DNA of 64,000 nucleotides from Pseudomonadota bacterium (GTDB taxonomy: Bacteria; Pseudomonadota; Gammaproteobacteria; Burkholderiales; JABEVD01): positions 1-64,000 of the forward strand of contig JAJZTQ010000015.1 of NCBI GenBank assembly GCA_021848825.1, written 5' to 3'. The notes beneath the pieces were generated by a model. That model ran no database searches. It had not been told where the DNA came from and saw only the letters and a program-made list of their open reading frames with translations. Shown here piece by piece: positions 17,189-25,620 of this stretch. The translations under genes were made by a program, and so were the position numbers. Within the stretch, counting starts at the first letter, position 1; every line of letters begins with the position of its first letter.

Positions 17189-17419
17189 ATGGCTGAAAGA
17201 AAGACAATCGATGCGCGCGGAAGCTTCTGCCCCGGCCCCTTGATGGAACTCATCGCAGGGATGAAAATGGCGAATGTCGGGGACGAACTCGAAGTGCTTT
17301 CGAGCGACAAGGGTTCTGCGACGGATGTTCCCGAATGGATCAAAAAGGTCGGGCACGAGCTTCTCGAAACGAGAGAGGAAAACGGCGTCTGGCACATTAT
17401 CGTAAAAAAAGCTAAATAA
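17189..17419 (+). CDS. TusA-family sulfurtransferase
   Basis: 76 residues with the TusA signature: IDARGSFCPGPLMEL, where Cys-14 of the CPxP motif carries the persulfide, followed by a small alpha/beta fold. TusA proteins pass sulfur in thiolation or sulfur-oxidation relays. It sits 14 bases after the DsrE gene with a GAAAGGGG site, and upstream of the flavoprotein. The DsrE-TusA pairing and the flavoprotein neighbour favour a dissimilatory sulfur role over tRNA thiolation, but this is inference from context. Confidence 0.92.
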   Translation: MAERKTIDARGSFCPGPLMELIAGMKMANVGDELEVLSSDKGSATDVPEWIKKVGHELLETREENGVWHIIVKKAK

Positions 17420-17438
17420 TCGACAAGGAGGAGGGAAA

Positions 17439-18572
17439 ATGAGGATATTGATCATCGGCGGCGGAATGGGCGGTACGATCCTGGCCAACAATCTCGCGAG
17501 GAGGCTCACGAGCGAGCTGAAAAGCGGAAAGGCAAGGATCACCATGCTTTCCGCCTCGGACAGACACATGTACCAGCCCGGGCTGCTCTACCTGGCTGTG
17601 GGGCGCATCACCCCCGACGAGCTCTACCGTGACCAGGCCAGCCTTCTGGAGCCCGGCATAGAATTCCATGTCGACCCCGTCACCGAATTCCACCTCGACC
17701 AGAACGAGGTCCTGACCAAGAGCGGCAAAGCCCATTCCTACGACATCCTGGTGATCGCGACAGGCTCACGCATCGTTCCCGAAACCATACCCGGTCTTGC
17801 CGAGAACTGCGAAACCTTCTATACGGAAGACACCGCGCTCAAGATGTTCAAGCGTCTCCGTGAATTCGAGGGTGGACGCGTGGTGATCACGGTAGGCGTG
17901 CCGCACAAGTGCCCCATGGCCCCGCTCGAGATCACCTTCATGCTTCACGACTACTTCAAGGACCGCGGCATACTCGACAAGGTGAAGCTGCATTACACCT
18001 ATCCGATAGGCCGCATCCACAGCCTCGAGAACGTGGCCAAATGGGCCACCCCCGAGTTCGACAGGCTCGGCATCACCTACGAAACCCTTTTCAACATGAA
18101 GGAGGTCGACGGGGAGAAGAAAGTGTTGAGGAGCGAGGAAGGCTCCGAAACATCCTACGACCTTCTGATCGCGATTCCCGCTCACAGGGGAATGGAAGTC
18201 ATTGAAAAGAACGGTCTCGGCCAGAACGGCTGGATCCCGACAAACCGCCACCAGCTCAACATGGAAGGCCGAACCAACGTGTTCGTGCTGGGTGACACCA
18301 CCAATCTGCCCATCAGCAAGGCCGGCTCCACCGCCCACTTCGAGGCGGATACGCTGGGCGAGAATATCGCGGGTCTCGTCAAGATGGGCACGCCCGTCAA
18401 GGATTACGACGGCAAGGTGTTCTGCTTCATCGAAGCCGGAAAGGATCGCGCCACCTATGCGATGTTCAACTACCAGAATCCGCCCGACCCGAAGGCGCCG
18501 ACCAAGGCCGTTCACTGGTTCAAGATGGCTTACAACAAGCTCTACTGGGTTTCCGCTCGCGGACTGCTTTGA
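17439..18572 (+). CDS. SQR-like FAD-dependent oxidoreductase
   Basis: 377 residues. The N-terminal dinucleotide-binding motif is GGGMGGTILANNL, with a second FAD contact in VFVLGDTTNLP (about 280-295). Length and layout match sulfide:quinone oxidoreductase and related disulfide-reductase-fold flavoproteins. Candidate redox cysteines are in AENCETF (about 125) and PHKCPMAPLE (about 157), the latter matching the conserved SQR position. A third SQR cysteine is not obvious, so the substrate could be another sulfane. It is a peripheral membrane enzyme if it uses quinone. AAGGAGGAGGG precedes the ATG. It lies third in the sigma-54 sulfur operon. Confidence 0.88.
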   Translation: MRILIIGGGMGGTILANNLARRLTSELKSGKARITMLSASDRHMYQPGLLYLAVGRITPDELYRDQASLLEPGIEFHVDPVTEFHLDQNEVLTKSGKAHSYDILVIATGSRIVPETIPGLAENCETFYTEDTALKMFKRLREFEGGRVVITVGVPHKCPMAPLEITFMLHDYFKDRGILDKVKLHYTYPIGRIHSLENVAKWATPEFDRLGITYETLFNMKEVDGEKKVLRSEEGSETSYDLLIAIPAHRGMEVIEKNGLGQNGWIPTNRHQLNMEGRTNVFVLGDTTNLPISKAGSTAHFEADTLGENIAGLVKMGTPVKDYDGKVFCFIEAGKDRATYAMFNYQNPPDPKAPTKAVHWFKMAYNKLYWVSARGLL

Positions 18573-18581
18573 GGAGGGGCC

Positions 18582-19346
18582 ATGAGCGCACCTGACAGCA
18601 TGGAAATAGAAAGCGTGGTTGAAGCCGCCAGCGACGCCCTCACGGACGAGATGGTCGGAAGACTCATGGCTGCCGCGGGCGGCGGCCTCACCCTCATCGA
18701 CCAGATCGACCGCGCGGGACTGGCAAAAGCCATTCCCGCCATCGCGGAAATGGTGAACAATGGCGATCTCGAGCGCCTCGTCCATCTCGCAAGGGTATAC
18801 GGGTCGGCGCAGGACGCATTGACCGACGAGATGGTGGGCAGGCTCACCGAGGCGGTGGGCGGCGGGCTCACGCTGATCGACCAGGTCAATCGGGCCGGGC
18901 TCGAGAAAGCCATTCCCGCCATTGCGGAAATGGTCAACAACGGCGATCTCGAGCGCCTCGTCCATCTTGCAAGGGTATACGGCTCGGCGCAGGATGCGTT
19001 GACAGACGAGATGGTGGGGAGACTCGCCGAGACCGTCGGAGAGGGTCTTTCCCTTCTCGACCGCTTCAGCAGGGGCGGCGCATTGAGGCTCGTCGAAATG
19101 CTCGAGAGGCTCGAGGCGTCAGGCGCGCTGGAACGCACTGCGAAGGTGGTCCCCCTGCTCGTCGACAGGCTGGGCATGCTGGAAGACATGCTGCATTGCG
19201 TCGAGGAGGCGGCCAAGGAACCCGCTCCCCGCTCTCCGGGAGGCTTCGGCGGAATCTGGTCGCTGATGAAGGATCCGGACAACCAGGAAAGCCTGAGATT
19301 CCTGATTTCGCTTGGAAAGAAGCTGCGAACGAAATGCGGCTCATGA
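18582..19346 (+). CDS. DUF1641 protein with duplicated N-terminal repeat
   Basis: 254 residues. DUF1641 proteins are helical and usually encoded beside SQR-like or formate-dehydrogenase-type flavoenzymes, as here: a GAGGAGGGG site begins nine bases after the flavoprotein stop. The N-terminal half is made of two 60-residue repeats (residues 19-78 and 79-138) that begin ALTDEMVGRL and end ARVYGSAQD, plus the first 17 residues of a third. The rest (about 150-254) is the usual C-terminal part. It is the last gene of the operon; a strong terminator follows four bases after the stop. Confidence 0.85.
   Translation: MSAPDSMEIESVVEAASDALTDEMVGRLMAAAGGGLTLIDQIDRAGLAKAIPAIAEMVNNGDLERLVHLARVYGSAQDALTDEMVGRLTEAVGGGLTLIDQVNRAGLEKAIPAIAEMVNNGDLERLVHLARVYGSAQDALTDEMVGRLAETVGEGLSLLDRFSRGGALRLVEMLERLEASGALERTAKVVPLLVDRLGMLEDMLHCVEEAAKEPAPRSPGGFGGIWSLMKDPDNQESLRFLISLGKKLRTKCGS
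18636..18995 (+). repeat. Two 180-bp in-frame tandem repeats within the DUF1641 gene
   Basis: Unit 1 is 18636..18815 and unit 2 is 18816..18995. They are nearly identical at protein level, with mostly synonymous or conservative differences. A third partial unit of about 50 bases follows before the sequence diverges. This points to a tandem duplication that preserved the frame. Confidence 0.9.
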
Positions 19347-19349
19347 AGA

Positions 19350-19377
19350 AAGGCCCGCCATGCGGGCCTTTTGTTTT
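19350..19377 (+). terminator. Rho-independent terminator of the sulfur operon
   Basis: A nine-base perfect stem, AAGGCCCGC / GCGGGCCTT, with a three-base loop (CAT), is followed by TTGTTTT. It begins four bases after the DUF1641 stop codon. Confidence 0.93.
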
Positions 19378-19435
19378 GCGGAACATTTTCGGATAAAGTC
19401 TTGTCCCAGCCAAATTGCAAGCAAAGGACAATATC

Positions 19436-19792
19436 GTGAAACTCTTTCTTCCTGTTCCCCTCCAGTTCGCGGGACTTCTGGTCGTCTCCAACGTCTTCAT
19501 GACCTTTGCATGGTATGCCCATCTCAGGAATCTTGCCGAAAAACCGTGGTGGCTCGCCGCGCTTGCAAGCTGGGGCATCGCCCTGGCGGAATATCTTTTC
19601 CAGGTTCCGGCAAACAGGATAGGCTATACGCATTTCACGCTCGCCCAGCTGAAAATCACCCAGGAAGTGATCACCCTGTCGGTATTCCTGCCCTTCTCGA
19701 TGCTCTACATGGGGCAGCCGTTCAGGATGGATTACATCTGGGCCGGGCTCTGCCTGCTGGGCGCGGTTTTCTTCATGTTCAGAAGCGCATGA
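19436..19792 (+). CDS. DUF486 small multidrug-type membrane protein
   Basis: 118 residues from a GTG with AAAGGA upstream; a TTG at 19415 is a weaker alternative. Four hydrophobic segments (about 7-28, 42-60, 73-92 and 98-116) match the DUF486 family of the drug/metabolite transporter superfamily, which resembles SMR proteins in size and topology. The substrate is unknown. Its stop overlaps the arginase-family ATG by four bases (ATGA), so the two are translationally coupled. Confidence 0.85.
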   Translation: MKLFLPVPLQFAGLLVVSNVFMTFAWYAHLRNLAEKPWWLAALASWGIALAEYLFQVPANRIGYTHFTLAQLKITQEVITLSVFLPFSMLYMGQPFRMDYIWAGLCLLGAVFFMFRSA

Positions 19793-20652
19793 AAAGAATC
19801 GTGATCATCGGTGCGGCAGGCGGATATGGCGCGCAAAACCATTCCTGCCAGGACGCACCTGAGGTGATCCGCTCGTTCGATTTCCTGCAGCAGGTGGAAG
19901 AATCCGGCATCCCCCATCATTGGGACGGCATCGTCCATCTCCGGAAGAAGGATGCAGATGCCTTGTCGGCCGTCTACGAACTGTGCCTGCTGATCTCTGA
20001 AAAAACGGCAAATGCGCTGAAAAAAGGCGATTTCCCCATCGTCATCGGGGGAGATCATTCCTGTGCAATAGGCACCTGGTCTGGCGTGAAAAGCGCGATC
20101 GAAGGCAGGCTCGGACTGATCTGGATCGATGCGCACATGGACAGCAACACCTATGATACGAGCCCCTCTCTCGCCATACACGGCATGCCGCTCGCATGCC
20201 TGCTCGGATATGGAGAGGAAAAGCTCACCCATATTTCGGGCGCAGCACCCAAACTCCTTCCGGAAGATGTCTGCCTGATCGGGGTCAGGAGCTTCGAGGA
20301 AGGGGAAGCCAGATTGCTGAAGGAGCTGGGCGTGCGCATCTATTTCATGGAAGAAATCAGACAGCGAGGCGCGACGGAAGTGATGAAGGAGGCCGTGTCC
20401 GTCGTGAAGCGAAAAACGACGGGCTTCGGCATCAGCATCGATCTCGATGCGCTGGATCCGATGGAGGAGCCTGGCGTGGGGAGCCCCGTGCCGGGCGGCA
20501 TGCTGAAGGATGAGCTGTCCGAAGCGCTCACGCAATTGCGATCGGACCAAGAATTCCTGGCGCTGGAGATCGTCGAATACAACCCCTACCTGGACAGCAA
20601 ATTCGCCACGGCCCATGCCGTATCCGACCTCATCGCGGCCATTGCGCCCTGA
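19789..20652 (+). CDS. Arginase/agmatinase-family hydrolase (arginase-like)
   Basis: 287 residues. The binuclear manganese ligands of the ureohydrolase family are present: GGDHS (about residue 85), WIDAHMD (about 108) and SIDLDALDP (about 219). Length and motif spacing resemble arginase, which turns arginine into ornithine and urea. Agmatinase or formimidoylglutamase cannot be excluded from motifs alone. The true start is the ATG at 19789 overlapping the DUF486 stop; the frame is open upstream but is not used. A membrane exporter as operon partner might handle a substrate or product, which is speculative. Confidence 0.88.
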   Translation: MKRIVIIGAAGGYGAQNHSCQDAPEVIRSFDFLQQVEESGIPHHWDGIVHLRKKDADALSAVYELCLLISEKTANALKKGDFPIVIGGDHSCAIGTWSGVKSAIEGRLGLIWIDAHMDSNTYDTSPSLAIHGMPLACLLGYGEEKLTHISGAAPKLLPEDVCLIGVRSFEEGEARLLKELGVRIYFMEEIRQRGATEVMKEAVSVVKRKTTGFGISIDLDALDPMEEPGVGSPVPGGMLKDELSEALTQLRSDQEFLALEIVEYNPYLDSKFATAHAVSDLIAAIAP

Positions 20653-20767
20653 ATTGAAATTCCGCAAACACCATCTATAATCGTAGGACCGCATTCCAAA
20701 ACGCCTCTAACAATCCGCGGACAGGTTCTTTCAAAGTTCATGACACTTCAACTCGAAAGGATGAGCT

Positions 20768-20926
20768 ATGGGCCGGGTAATCGACGATCGGAGCAGCGAC
20801 TGGTACGAATTCGTGAAGCATGTGATGGAGAGCGAAATCCCGCTCGACAAACCGATCGACGAAGTGATTTTCGAGGCCTTGAGGGAAAAGACCGAGGAGC
20901 GAAGTAAGCCCGTCCAGCCTTCGTGA
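20768..20926 (+). CDS. 52-residue VIDDR-DW small protein (paralogue 1)
   Basis: A small acidic protein beginning MGRVIDDRSSDWYEFV, with an AAAGGATGAG purine stretch before the ATG. Its stop (20924-20926) overlaps the GTG of the APH/kinase fusion gene, so the two are translationally coupled. It aligns without gaps to the 57-residue protein at 45559..45732 (VIDDR..DW[YF], a central V and E, K, then EVI). That shows a real small family rather than a chance reading frame. The family is not recognised, and there is no signal or membrane segment. Confidence 0.7.
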   Translation: MGRVIDDRSSDWYEFVKHVMESEIPLDKPIDEVIFEALREKTEERSKPVQPS

Positions 20927-22404
20927 AGGAGGATCAGGAAAGGCTCGTCACTGCGCTTTCCGGAAGCCATCGCGCAAAGATCATCGAGACCCATATTTCC
21001 TGGGTCCTGCTTGCAGGGCGTCATGCCTACAAGATCAAGAAGGCGGTCCGCCTGGGCTTCCTGGATTTCAGCTCGCTGGCCTCCCGCCTGTTTTATTGCC
21101 GCGAGGAAATCAGGCTGAACAGGCGGCTGGCCAAATCGATCTATCTCGACGTCGTGCCGATAGGCGGAACGCCGGATGCCCCCGTGATCGGCTTCTACCC
21201 CGCAATCGAATATGCAGTCAGGATGAAGCGCTTCCCGATCGAATACACGCTCGATCGGCTCGTCAAAAAAGGCGGACTGCTGCCGCACCATCTCGATCTT
21301 CTCGCCGAAAGCATCGCTTCTTTCCATCAAGGCCTCCCCCCTGCGGATCCCGACTCGGGATACGGGAAAGACATCATCGGCCCGATAAAAAGGAGCCTCG
21401 ACGAGATCATGCGCTTCTCGGCGACGGATCTCTCGTCGATCCTGCAGGCAGTGTCGGCAAAGCACGCCGAGCTGGAAAATTTCTTTTCGGCAAGGCTGAA
21501 CGAAGGGCATGTCAGGGAATGCCACGGCGACCTTCATCTGGGCAATATCGTGCTCTGCAGAGGCCAGCCGATTCCTTTCGACTGCATAGAATTCGACCCG
21601 GCGCTGCGCTGGATAGACGTGATAAACGAAATCGCCTTCACTGTCATGGACCTGATCTACCACGAAAGGCGAGACCTGGCCTTCCGCTTCCTCAACGCCT
21701 ATCTCGAAAGGACGGGGGATTACCCGGGCCTGAAAGCGCTTCCCTTCTACATCGCTGCCCGCGCCATCGTCAGGGCCATGGTCGAGGCCATCAGGTCAGG
21801 CCGCACGCCTTCCTGCGAAAGCCATCTCGCACTTGCCTGGAAATGGCTGAATCCGGCCAGGCCATTCCTGATCATCACCCATGGCCTTCCAGGATCAGGA
21901 AAAACAACTTTCTCTCAGGCAGCACTCGAGAAATATGGCGCAATCCGCATCAGATCCGATGTCGAAAGAAAGCGCATGGCAGGGCTCTCCCCCCTCCAGG
22001 AAAGCGGCTCGGGAATCGATTCGGGCCTCTATGCGCCTGGAATCTCGAAAGCCGTCTATGCCCGCCTTCTTTTTCTCGCGCAAGCGCTTCTCGACGCGGG
22101 ATTTCCCGTCATCGTCGATGCCGCCTTCCTGGAAAAGGAAGCAAGAGATCCTTTCTGCGATCTGGCCAGGCAACTCGAAATCCCGTTTGCAGTCGCCTCG
22201 ATGCAGGCAGAAGAATCGGCGCTCGTCGAGCGCATACGGACCAGGCGTAGAGACGCGTCGGAGGCCGATCTCGCCGTGCTGAAAGCGAAGGAAGCGGCAT
22301 TCGAGCCGCTCCATGTTGACGAGCGGCTTCAGGCGGCTTTTTTTTCAGACCTGCGTGACCCGGAAGGATGGCGAACGCTCGAAAAATGCCTCGTCAGCGC
22401 CTGA
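20923..22404 (+). CDS. Aminoglycoside-phosphotransferase-like / P-loop kinase fusion
   Basis: 493 residues from a GTG that overlaps the preceding small gene. The N-terminal half (about 1-315) is a protein-kinase-like APH fold with a Brenner-type motif CHGDLHLGNI (about 203) and the metal Asp region IEFDPALRW. The C-terminal part (about 322-490) is a P-loop phosphotransferase with Walker A GLPGSGKTTF. Bifunctional proteins of this layout are widespread and poorly characterised. The small-molecule substrate is unknown, and resistance to aminoglycosides should not be assumed. It ends four bases before the convergent mltB stop. Confidence 0.85.
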   Translation: MKEDQERLVTALSGSHRAKIIETHISWVLLAGRHAYKIKKAVRLGFLDFSSLASRLFYCREEIRLNRRLAKSIYLDVVPIGGTPDAPVIGFYPAIEYAVRMKRFPIEYTLDRLVKKGGLLPHHLDLLAESIASFHQGLPPADPDSGYGKDIIGPIKRSLDEIMRFSATDLSSILQAVSAKHAELENFFSARLNEGHVRECHGDLHLGNIVLCRGQPIPFDCIEFDPALRWIDVINEIAFTVMDLIYHERRDLAFRFLNAYLERTGDYPGLKALPFYIAARAIVRAMVEAIRSGRTPSCESHLALAWKWLNPARPFLIITHGLPGSGKTTFSQAALEKYGAIRIRSDVERKRMAGLSPLQESGSGIDSGLYAPGISKAVYARLLFLAQALLDAGFPVIVDAAFLEKEARDPFCDLARQLEIPFAVASMQAEESALVERIRTRRRDASEADLAVLKAKEAAFEPLHVDERLQAAFFSDLRDPEGWRTLEKCLVSA

Positions 22405-22408
22405 AAAA

Positions 22409-23416
22409 TCAGTGTTTCTTCTCCACGAAGGCACGCTTCACCGCACGGCTCAAGTCGACAACGCTCATCGCATAGTAATAACTTCTGTTGTATTGCGTGA
22501 TGGCGAAGAAATTGTCGGTACCGAGCCAGTATTCCTCGGGGCTTTCTCCGTTCCTGAGATCGATCAGGCCGAAGCTCAATCCTGGCGTCCTGACCTTGGG
22601 AAAAATGCCTGCTTCTTCCAGCCTTTTCAGGCTGTATTTGGCCGAAAGGCCGCCCGACAAGCTTTGCCATTTGTCTGATTTGACGGAAGCCGGAAAGACG
22701 ATGGCCTCCCCTTTCTTCCAGCCATGGCTGTATAGAAAATTGGCGACGCTGGCTATCGCGTCCGGCGCTGAATGCATCAGGTCGACCTTGCCGTCTCCAT
22801 CGAAATCCACGCCGTACTTCATGATGCTGCCCGGCATGAATTGCGGCATGCCGATTGCACCGGCATAGGAGCCATGGAGGGAAAGGGGATCGATGCCCGA
22901 GCGCCTGGAAAAAATCAGCGCATTTTCCAATTCCCCGCGGAAGAAATCCATCCTTTCCTTCCTGTTTGGCGCATCAGGATAATCGAATGCCAGCGTGGCA
23001 AGCGCATCGAGTACCCTGTATCCTCCGGTATGCCTGCCATAGCCCGTTTCCACGCCGATGATGGCGACGATGATTTCGGGCGGCACGAAAAATCGTCTGG
23101 ACGCCCTGGCCAAGGCGCGCCTGTGCGTTTTCCAGTAATCGACACCGCCTGCTATCCTGATTGGATTGACGAAGCGCGACCGGTAGCTTCGCCAATCCAT
23201 GGGTCTGGAAGAAGGAAGGGGGGAAACGAGGCGAATGGCCGTATCGCAGCGCTGAATCTGGTCGAAAATCGCCTTCAATTCGCTCCTGTCGAATCCATCC
23301 TCGCTGACCATGTGTTCGATGAATGAATCGATTTGCCGTTCGTGCCCGATATCCCGGGCCTGGAGCATGACAGGAGGAAACAGCAGAAGAAACATCAAAA
23401 ACGATCTGAATCGCAT
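22409..23416 (-). CDS. mltB: Lytic murein transglycosylase B
   Basis: About 335 residues from the ATG at 23416, which begins a clear signal peptide (MRFRSFLMFLLLFPPVM). The frame is open to 23452 without better support. There is no lipobox, so it is a periplasmic MltB/Slt35-type enzyme. The catalytic Glu lies in IIGVETGYGRHTGGYRVLDAL, with the family's GAIGMPQFMP and Asp-rich EF-hand-like DFDGDGKVDL segments. It cleaves peptidoglycan glycan strands with 1,6-anhydro-muramic acid formation. It is transcribed away from the HisKA_2 sensor kinase. Confidence 0.93.
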   Translation of the reverse strand: MRFRSFLMFLLLFPPVMLQARDIGHERQIDSFIEHMVSEDGFDRSELKAIFDQIQRCDTAIRLVSPLPSSRPMDWRSYRSRFVNPIRIAGGVDYWKTHRRALARASRRFFVPPEIIVAIIGVETGYGRHTGGYRVLDALATLAFDYPDAPNRKERMDFFRGELENALIFSRRSGIDPLSLHGSYAGAIGMPQFMPGSIMKYGVDFDGDGKVDLMHSAPDAIASVANFLYSHGWKKGEAIVFPASVKSDKWQSLSGGLSAKYSLKRLEEAGIFPKVRTPGLSFGLIDLRNGESPEEYWLGTDNFFAITQYNRSYYYAMSVVDLSRAVKRAFVEKKH

Positions 23417-23493
23417 CAGCGTATTGTAATCCCGAATTGCTTCACCCAACAAATGCTCACGCTCGCACCCATCCTGATGATAATATAAAGACC

Positions 23494-24531
23494 ATGTCTA
23501 CCTCATTGGTATATCGCAAAAGCTTCGATTCGATCGAAAAAGAGCCCTGGCGCGTTTTTTTCGAACAAAGCCCTGTCGGGTTCGGCATCATCGATCCCGA
23601 CTTCCTCTTCCTCAAGGCGAATCCTGCCTTTTGCAGAATGCTGGGCTACGACCCGGAGGAAATGACCGGACTCCCCTTGCAGCAACTGCTCCAGCCTCGC
23701 GAACTGGAAAATGAAATGCATCTGTTCTGCCAGCTTCTCAGGGGGGAACTCGACGACTTCGAAATCGAAAAGCGCTGCATCAGGAGAGACGGGATCAACA
23801 TCTGGCTCGGGCTCACCTTTTCCCTGATGCAGGCAGACCATTCCGATCCGACATGCTATATCGTCATCGGCAGGGACATCGCCGCGGAGAAGATAGCGGA
23901 AGAGCAGCGCAGGGCGCAAGCCAGGATACAGCGCAATACCTTGATAAGGGAAGTCAATCACCGCATCAAGAACAACATCCAGGGCGTGATCGGCCTGCTT
24001 CGATACCAGAGCAGGCAGAATCCGGAGCTGGGCAGGCAGATGCAGCAGGCGATAGAGAGGCTGCAGGCCGTCGCCATCGTGCATGGCACCCAGGGCATCT
24101 CCAGGCTGGGCAATTGCTCGCTGGTCAGAATGGTTTCCCAGATATGCGACTCCGCGCAGCTTTCTGCCAACGGAAGGCAGAACGTCAAGCTTCAGATCCT
24201 GGCGCCGAACGACGTGATCGTCGTGGAAGGGGAAAGCGTGCCCACCGCGCTCATCGTCAACGAACTCGTCGCCAATGCCATGAAGCATGGCAACATCAGG
24301 AAGTCGCCTGTCAGAGTGACCCTGAACGGCGACAAAAGCAGGGTTTTCATCAGGATAGAAAACGCCGCATCCGGGAGGGACATCTTCAGAATGGAAAGCG
24401 GCAACGGGCTGGGCGCCGGACTCGGCCTGGTCCGCTCCCTCCTTCCCCCTTGCGGCGCATCCCTTTCCTTCAAGCCGGGAGACGGCGAAGTACTGGCCGA
24501 ACTCCTCCTCACGCCGCCGGTCATAGGTTGA
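23494..24531 (+). CDS. PAS-containing HisKA_2 sensor histidine kinase
   Basis: About 345 residues from the ATG at 23494; no strong ribosome-binding site. The PAS domain is at about 18-140, followed by a HisKA_2-type phosphoacceptor region with EVNHRIKNNIQ (His at about 156) and a HATPase_c domain (NELVANAMKHG, GNGLGAGLGL). There are no membrane helices, so it is a soluble sensor. HisKA_2 kinases typically pair with ANTAR response regulators, and such a regulator starts three bases after this stop. The pair probably forms one two-component system; the PAS ligand is unknown. Confidence 0.92.
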   Translation: MSTSLVYRKSFDSIEKEPWRVFFEQSPVGFGIIDPDFLFLKANPAFCRMLGYDPEEMTGLPLQQLLQPRELENEMHLFCQLLRGELDDFEIEKRCIRRDGINIWLGLTFSLMQADHSDPTCYIVIGRDIAAEKIAEEQRRAQARIQRNTLIREVNHRIKNNIQGVIGLLRYQSRQNPELGRQMQQAIERLQAVAIVHGTQGISRLGNCSLVRMVSQICDSAQLSANGRQNVKLQILAPNDVIVVEGESVPTALIVNELVANAMKHGNIRKSPVRVTLNGDKSRVFIRIENAASGRDIFRMESGNGLGAGLGLVRSLLPPCGASLSFKPGDGEVLAELLLTPPVIG

Positions 24532-24534
24532 GCC

Positions 24535-25125
24535 ATGGCGCATCGCCCCCACATCCTCGTGGCGGAAGACGACCGCATCATTCTCTTCACCCTGTCGGAT
24601 GGCCTGTCCAGGGCCGGCTACCGCGTCACCACGGCTGCCGACGGCGAAATGGCCTGGCAGCGCTTCAGTTCGGATCTGCCTGACCTGATCCTGATGGACA
24701 TGCTGATGCCCGTCATGGACGGCCTCGCGCTTGCGAAAAGAATAAGGGATGTGTCGGACATCCCCATCGTCTTCCTGACCGCCTACGCCGATGAAGCGCA
24801 TGTTGCGCAGTCCGCCGCAATCGGCGGCTACGGCTATCTCGTGAAGCCGCTTGAAGTCAATCAGATCCTTCCTTCCCTCGAACTCGCGCTGGCCCGATAC
24901 CATGAAATGAGGGCGCTGAGAAGAAGCGAGGCTCATCTCCAGACAGCCGTGCAGGGTTCGCGCAATATCAGCGTGGCGATAGGCATGCTGAAGGAGCGTC
25001 ATGGATTGAGCGAGCAGGAAGCCTTTCATGCCATCAGGTCCCATTCCAGGGACAACAGAAAAAAAATGGACGATATCGCAGCCATGATCGTCAGCGGCAG
25101 ATTGAATCTCCCCCTTTCTTCGTGA
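24535..25125 (+). CDS. ANTAR response regulator (transcription antitermination type)
   Basis: 196 residues. A receiver domain (about 5-122) has acidic-pocket residues in VAEDDR, phosphoacceptor Asp in DLILMDMLMP (about 55) and Lys in YLVKPLE. An ANTAR RNA-binding domain follows (about 135-190), ending MDDIAAMIVSG. Such regulators (AmiR/NasT type) act by binding paired hairpins in nascent RNA to prevent termination. The signal comes from the adjacent HisKA_2 kinase. No convincing ANTAR target hairpin pair was identified in the window. A MITE-like element begins six bases after the stop. Confidence 0.92.
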   Translation: MAHRPHILVAEDDRIILFTLSDGLSRAGYRVTTAADGEMAWQRFSSDLPDLILMDMLMPVMDGLALAKRIRDVSDIPIVFLTAYADEAHVAQSAAIGGYGYLVKPLEVNQILPSLELALARYHEMRALRRSEAHLQTAVQGSRNISVAIGMLKERHGLSEQEAFHAIRSHSRDNRKKMDDIAAMIVSGRLNLPLSS

Positions 25126-25130
25126 TCTAA

Positions 25131-25486
25131 GGAACCACTGATTTATTCCCGCGCAGATCGCGTTGTTGGGAAAATCGAGATGATCGCCGGACGCGCGACG
25201 CAGATCGTAGCCGAGCCTACGACACTGGCGCGCGAAAACGAAGTTTCAGCGTAGGCTCACCTGCAAAGCAGGTTACGCCGGAACTACAAAGCGAGCGCTC
25301 GATTTGGCCGTATCTCGAAACTGCGCTACGCTTCGTTTTCACACAACCCTATTGGGACGGGGCTTTGCGGGCGATATTCATTGTTGCATGGCTCGCGAAT
25401 GGAATGACCATTCGACTTCGCCGTGCGCCTCGAATCTCATTCCGCAAAGTCACGTCGCGACCGTGTGGGAATAAATCAGTGGTTCC
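25131..25486. mobile_element. 356-bp MITE-like element, copy 2
   Basis: Same length as copy 1 and flanked by CTAA on both sides (25127-25130, 25487-25490). The 20-base ends (GGAACCACTGATTTATTCCC and complement) differ from copy 1 at two positions, but both ends changed together, so pairing is kept. The inner arms 25356..25370 and 25442..25456 also changed together relative to copy 1 (CTAGGCGG/CCGCCTAG versus CTTTGCGG/CCGCAAAG). The central block at about 25220-25305 is almost identical to copy 1. No coding potential is seen. Confidence 0.85.
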
Positions 25487-25495
25487 CTAAGCAGT

Positions 25496-25525
25496 TTGAC
25501 ATTTCAAAAACCCTGTTGTTAAAAT
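25496..25525 (+). promoter_or_regulatory. Sigma-70-type promoter of the MBL/GGDEF-EAL operon
   Basis: TTGACA (25496-25501), an 18-base spacer and TAAAAT (25520-25525, five of six matches). It begins ten bases after the end of MITE copy 2 and would give a leader of about 88 bases before the first gene. Confidence 0.6.
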
Positions 25526-25532
25526 CGTTTTA

Positions 25533-25608
25533 TCCAACCAAGCCCCCGTTGGAATTTCAATAAACGAGCCGAGGATGCCGTTCTTGAAGGCTTCCCGGAC
25601 TCAGAACG
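25533..25608 (+). promoter_or_regulatory. Structured 5' leader with two hairpins
   Basis: Two inverted repeats lie between the promoter and the ribosome-binding site: TCCAAC(25533-25538)/GTTGGA(25548-25553), and CGTTCT(25579-25584)/AGAACG(25603-25608) with an inner GAAGG/CTTCC pairing. The second ends just before the GGGGAG site. It matches no riboswitch consensus I know; c-di-GMP-I core sequences are absent. Confidence 0.35.
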
Positions 25609-25620
25609 ACGGGGAGTGTC

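Noticed and set aside
19312-19788. Upstream extension of the arginase frame by about 159 codons.
   Set aside because: It covers the terminator and the DUF486 gene in another frame. The ATG at 19789 starts the recognisable family N-terminus.
20923-22404. Aminoglycoside resistance from the APH-like kinase domain.
   Set aside because: The fusion with a P-loop kinase marks a widespread uncharacterised family; nothing points to antibiotic modification.
25533-25608. c-di-GMP riboswitch upstream of the GGDEF-EAL operon.
   Set aside because: The conserved core segments of the known c-di-GMP riboswitch class are not present; only generic hairpins are seen.
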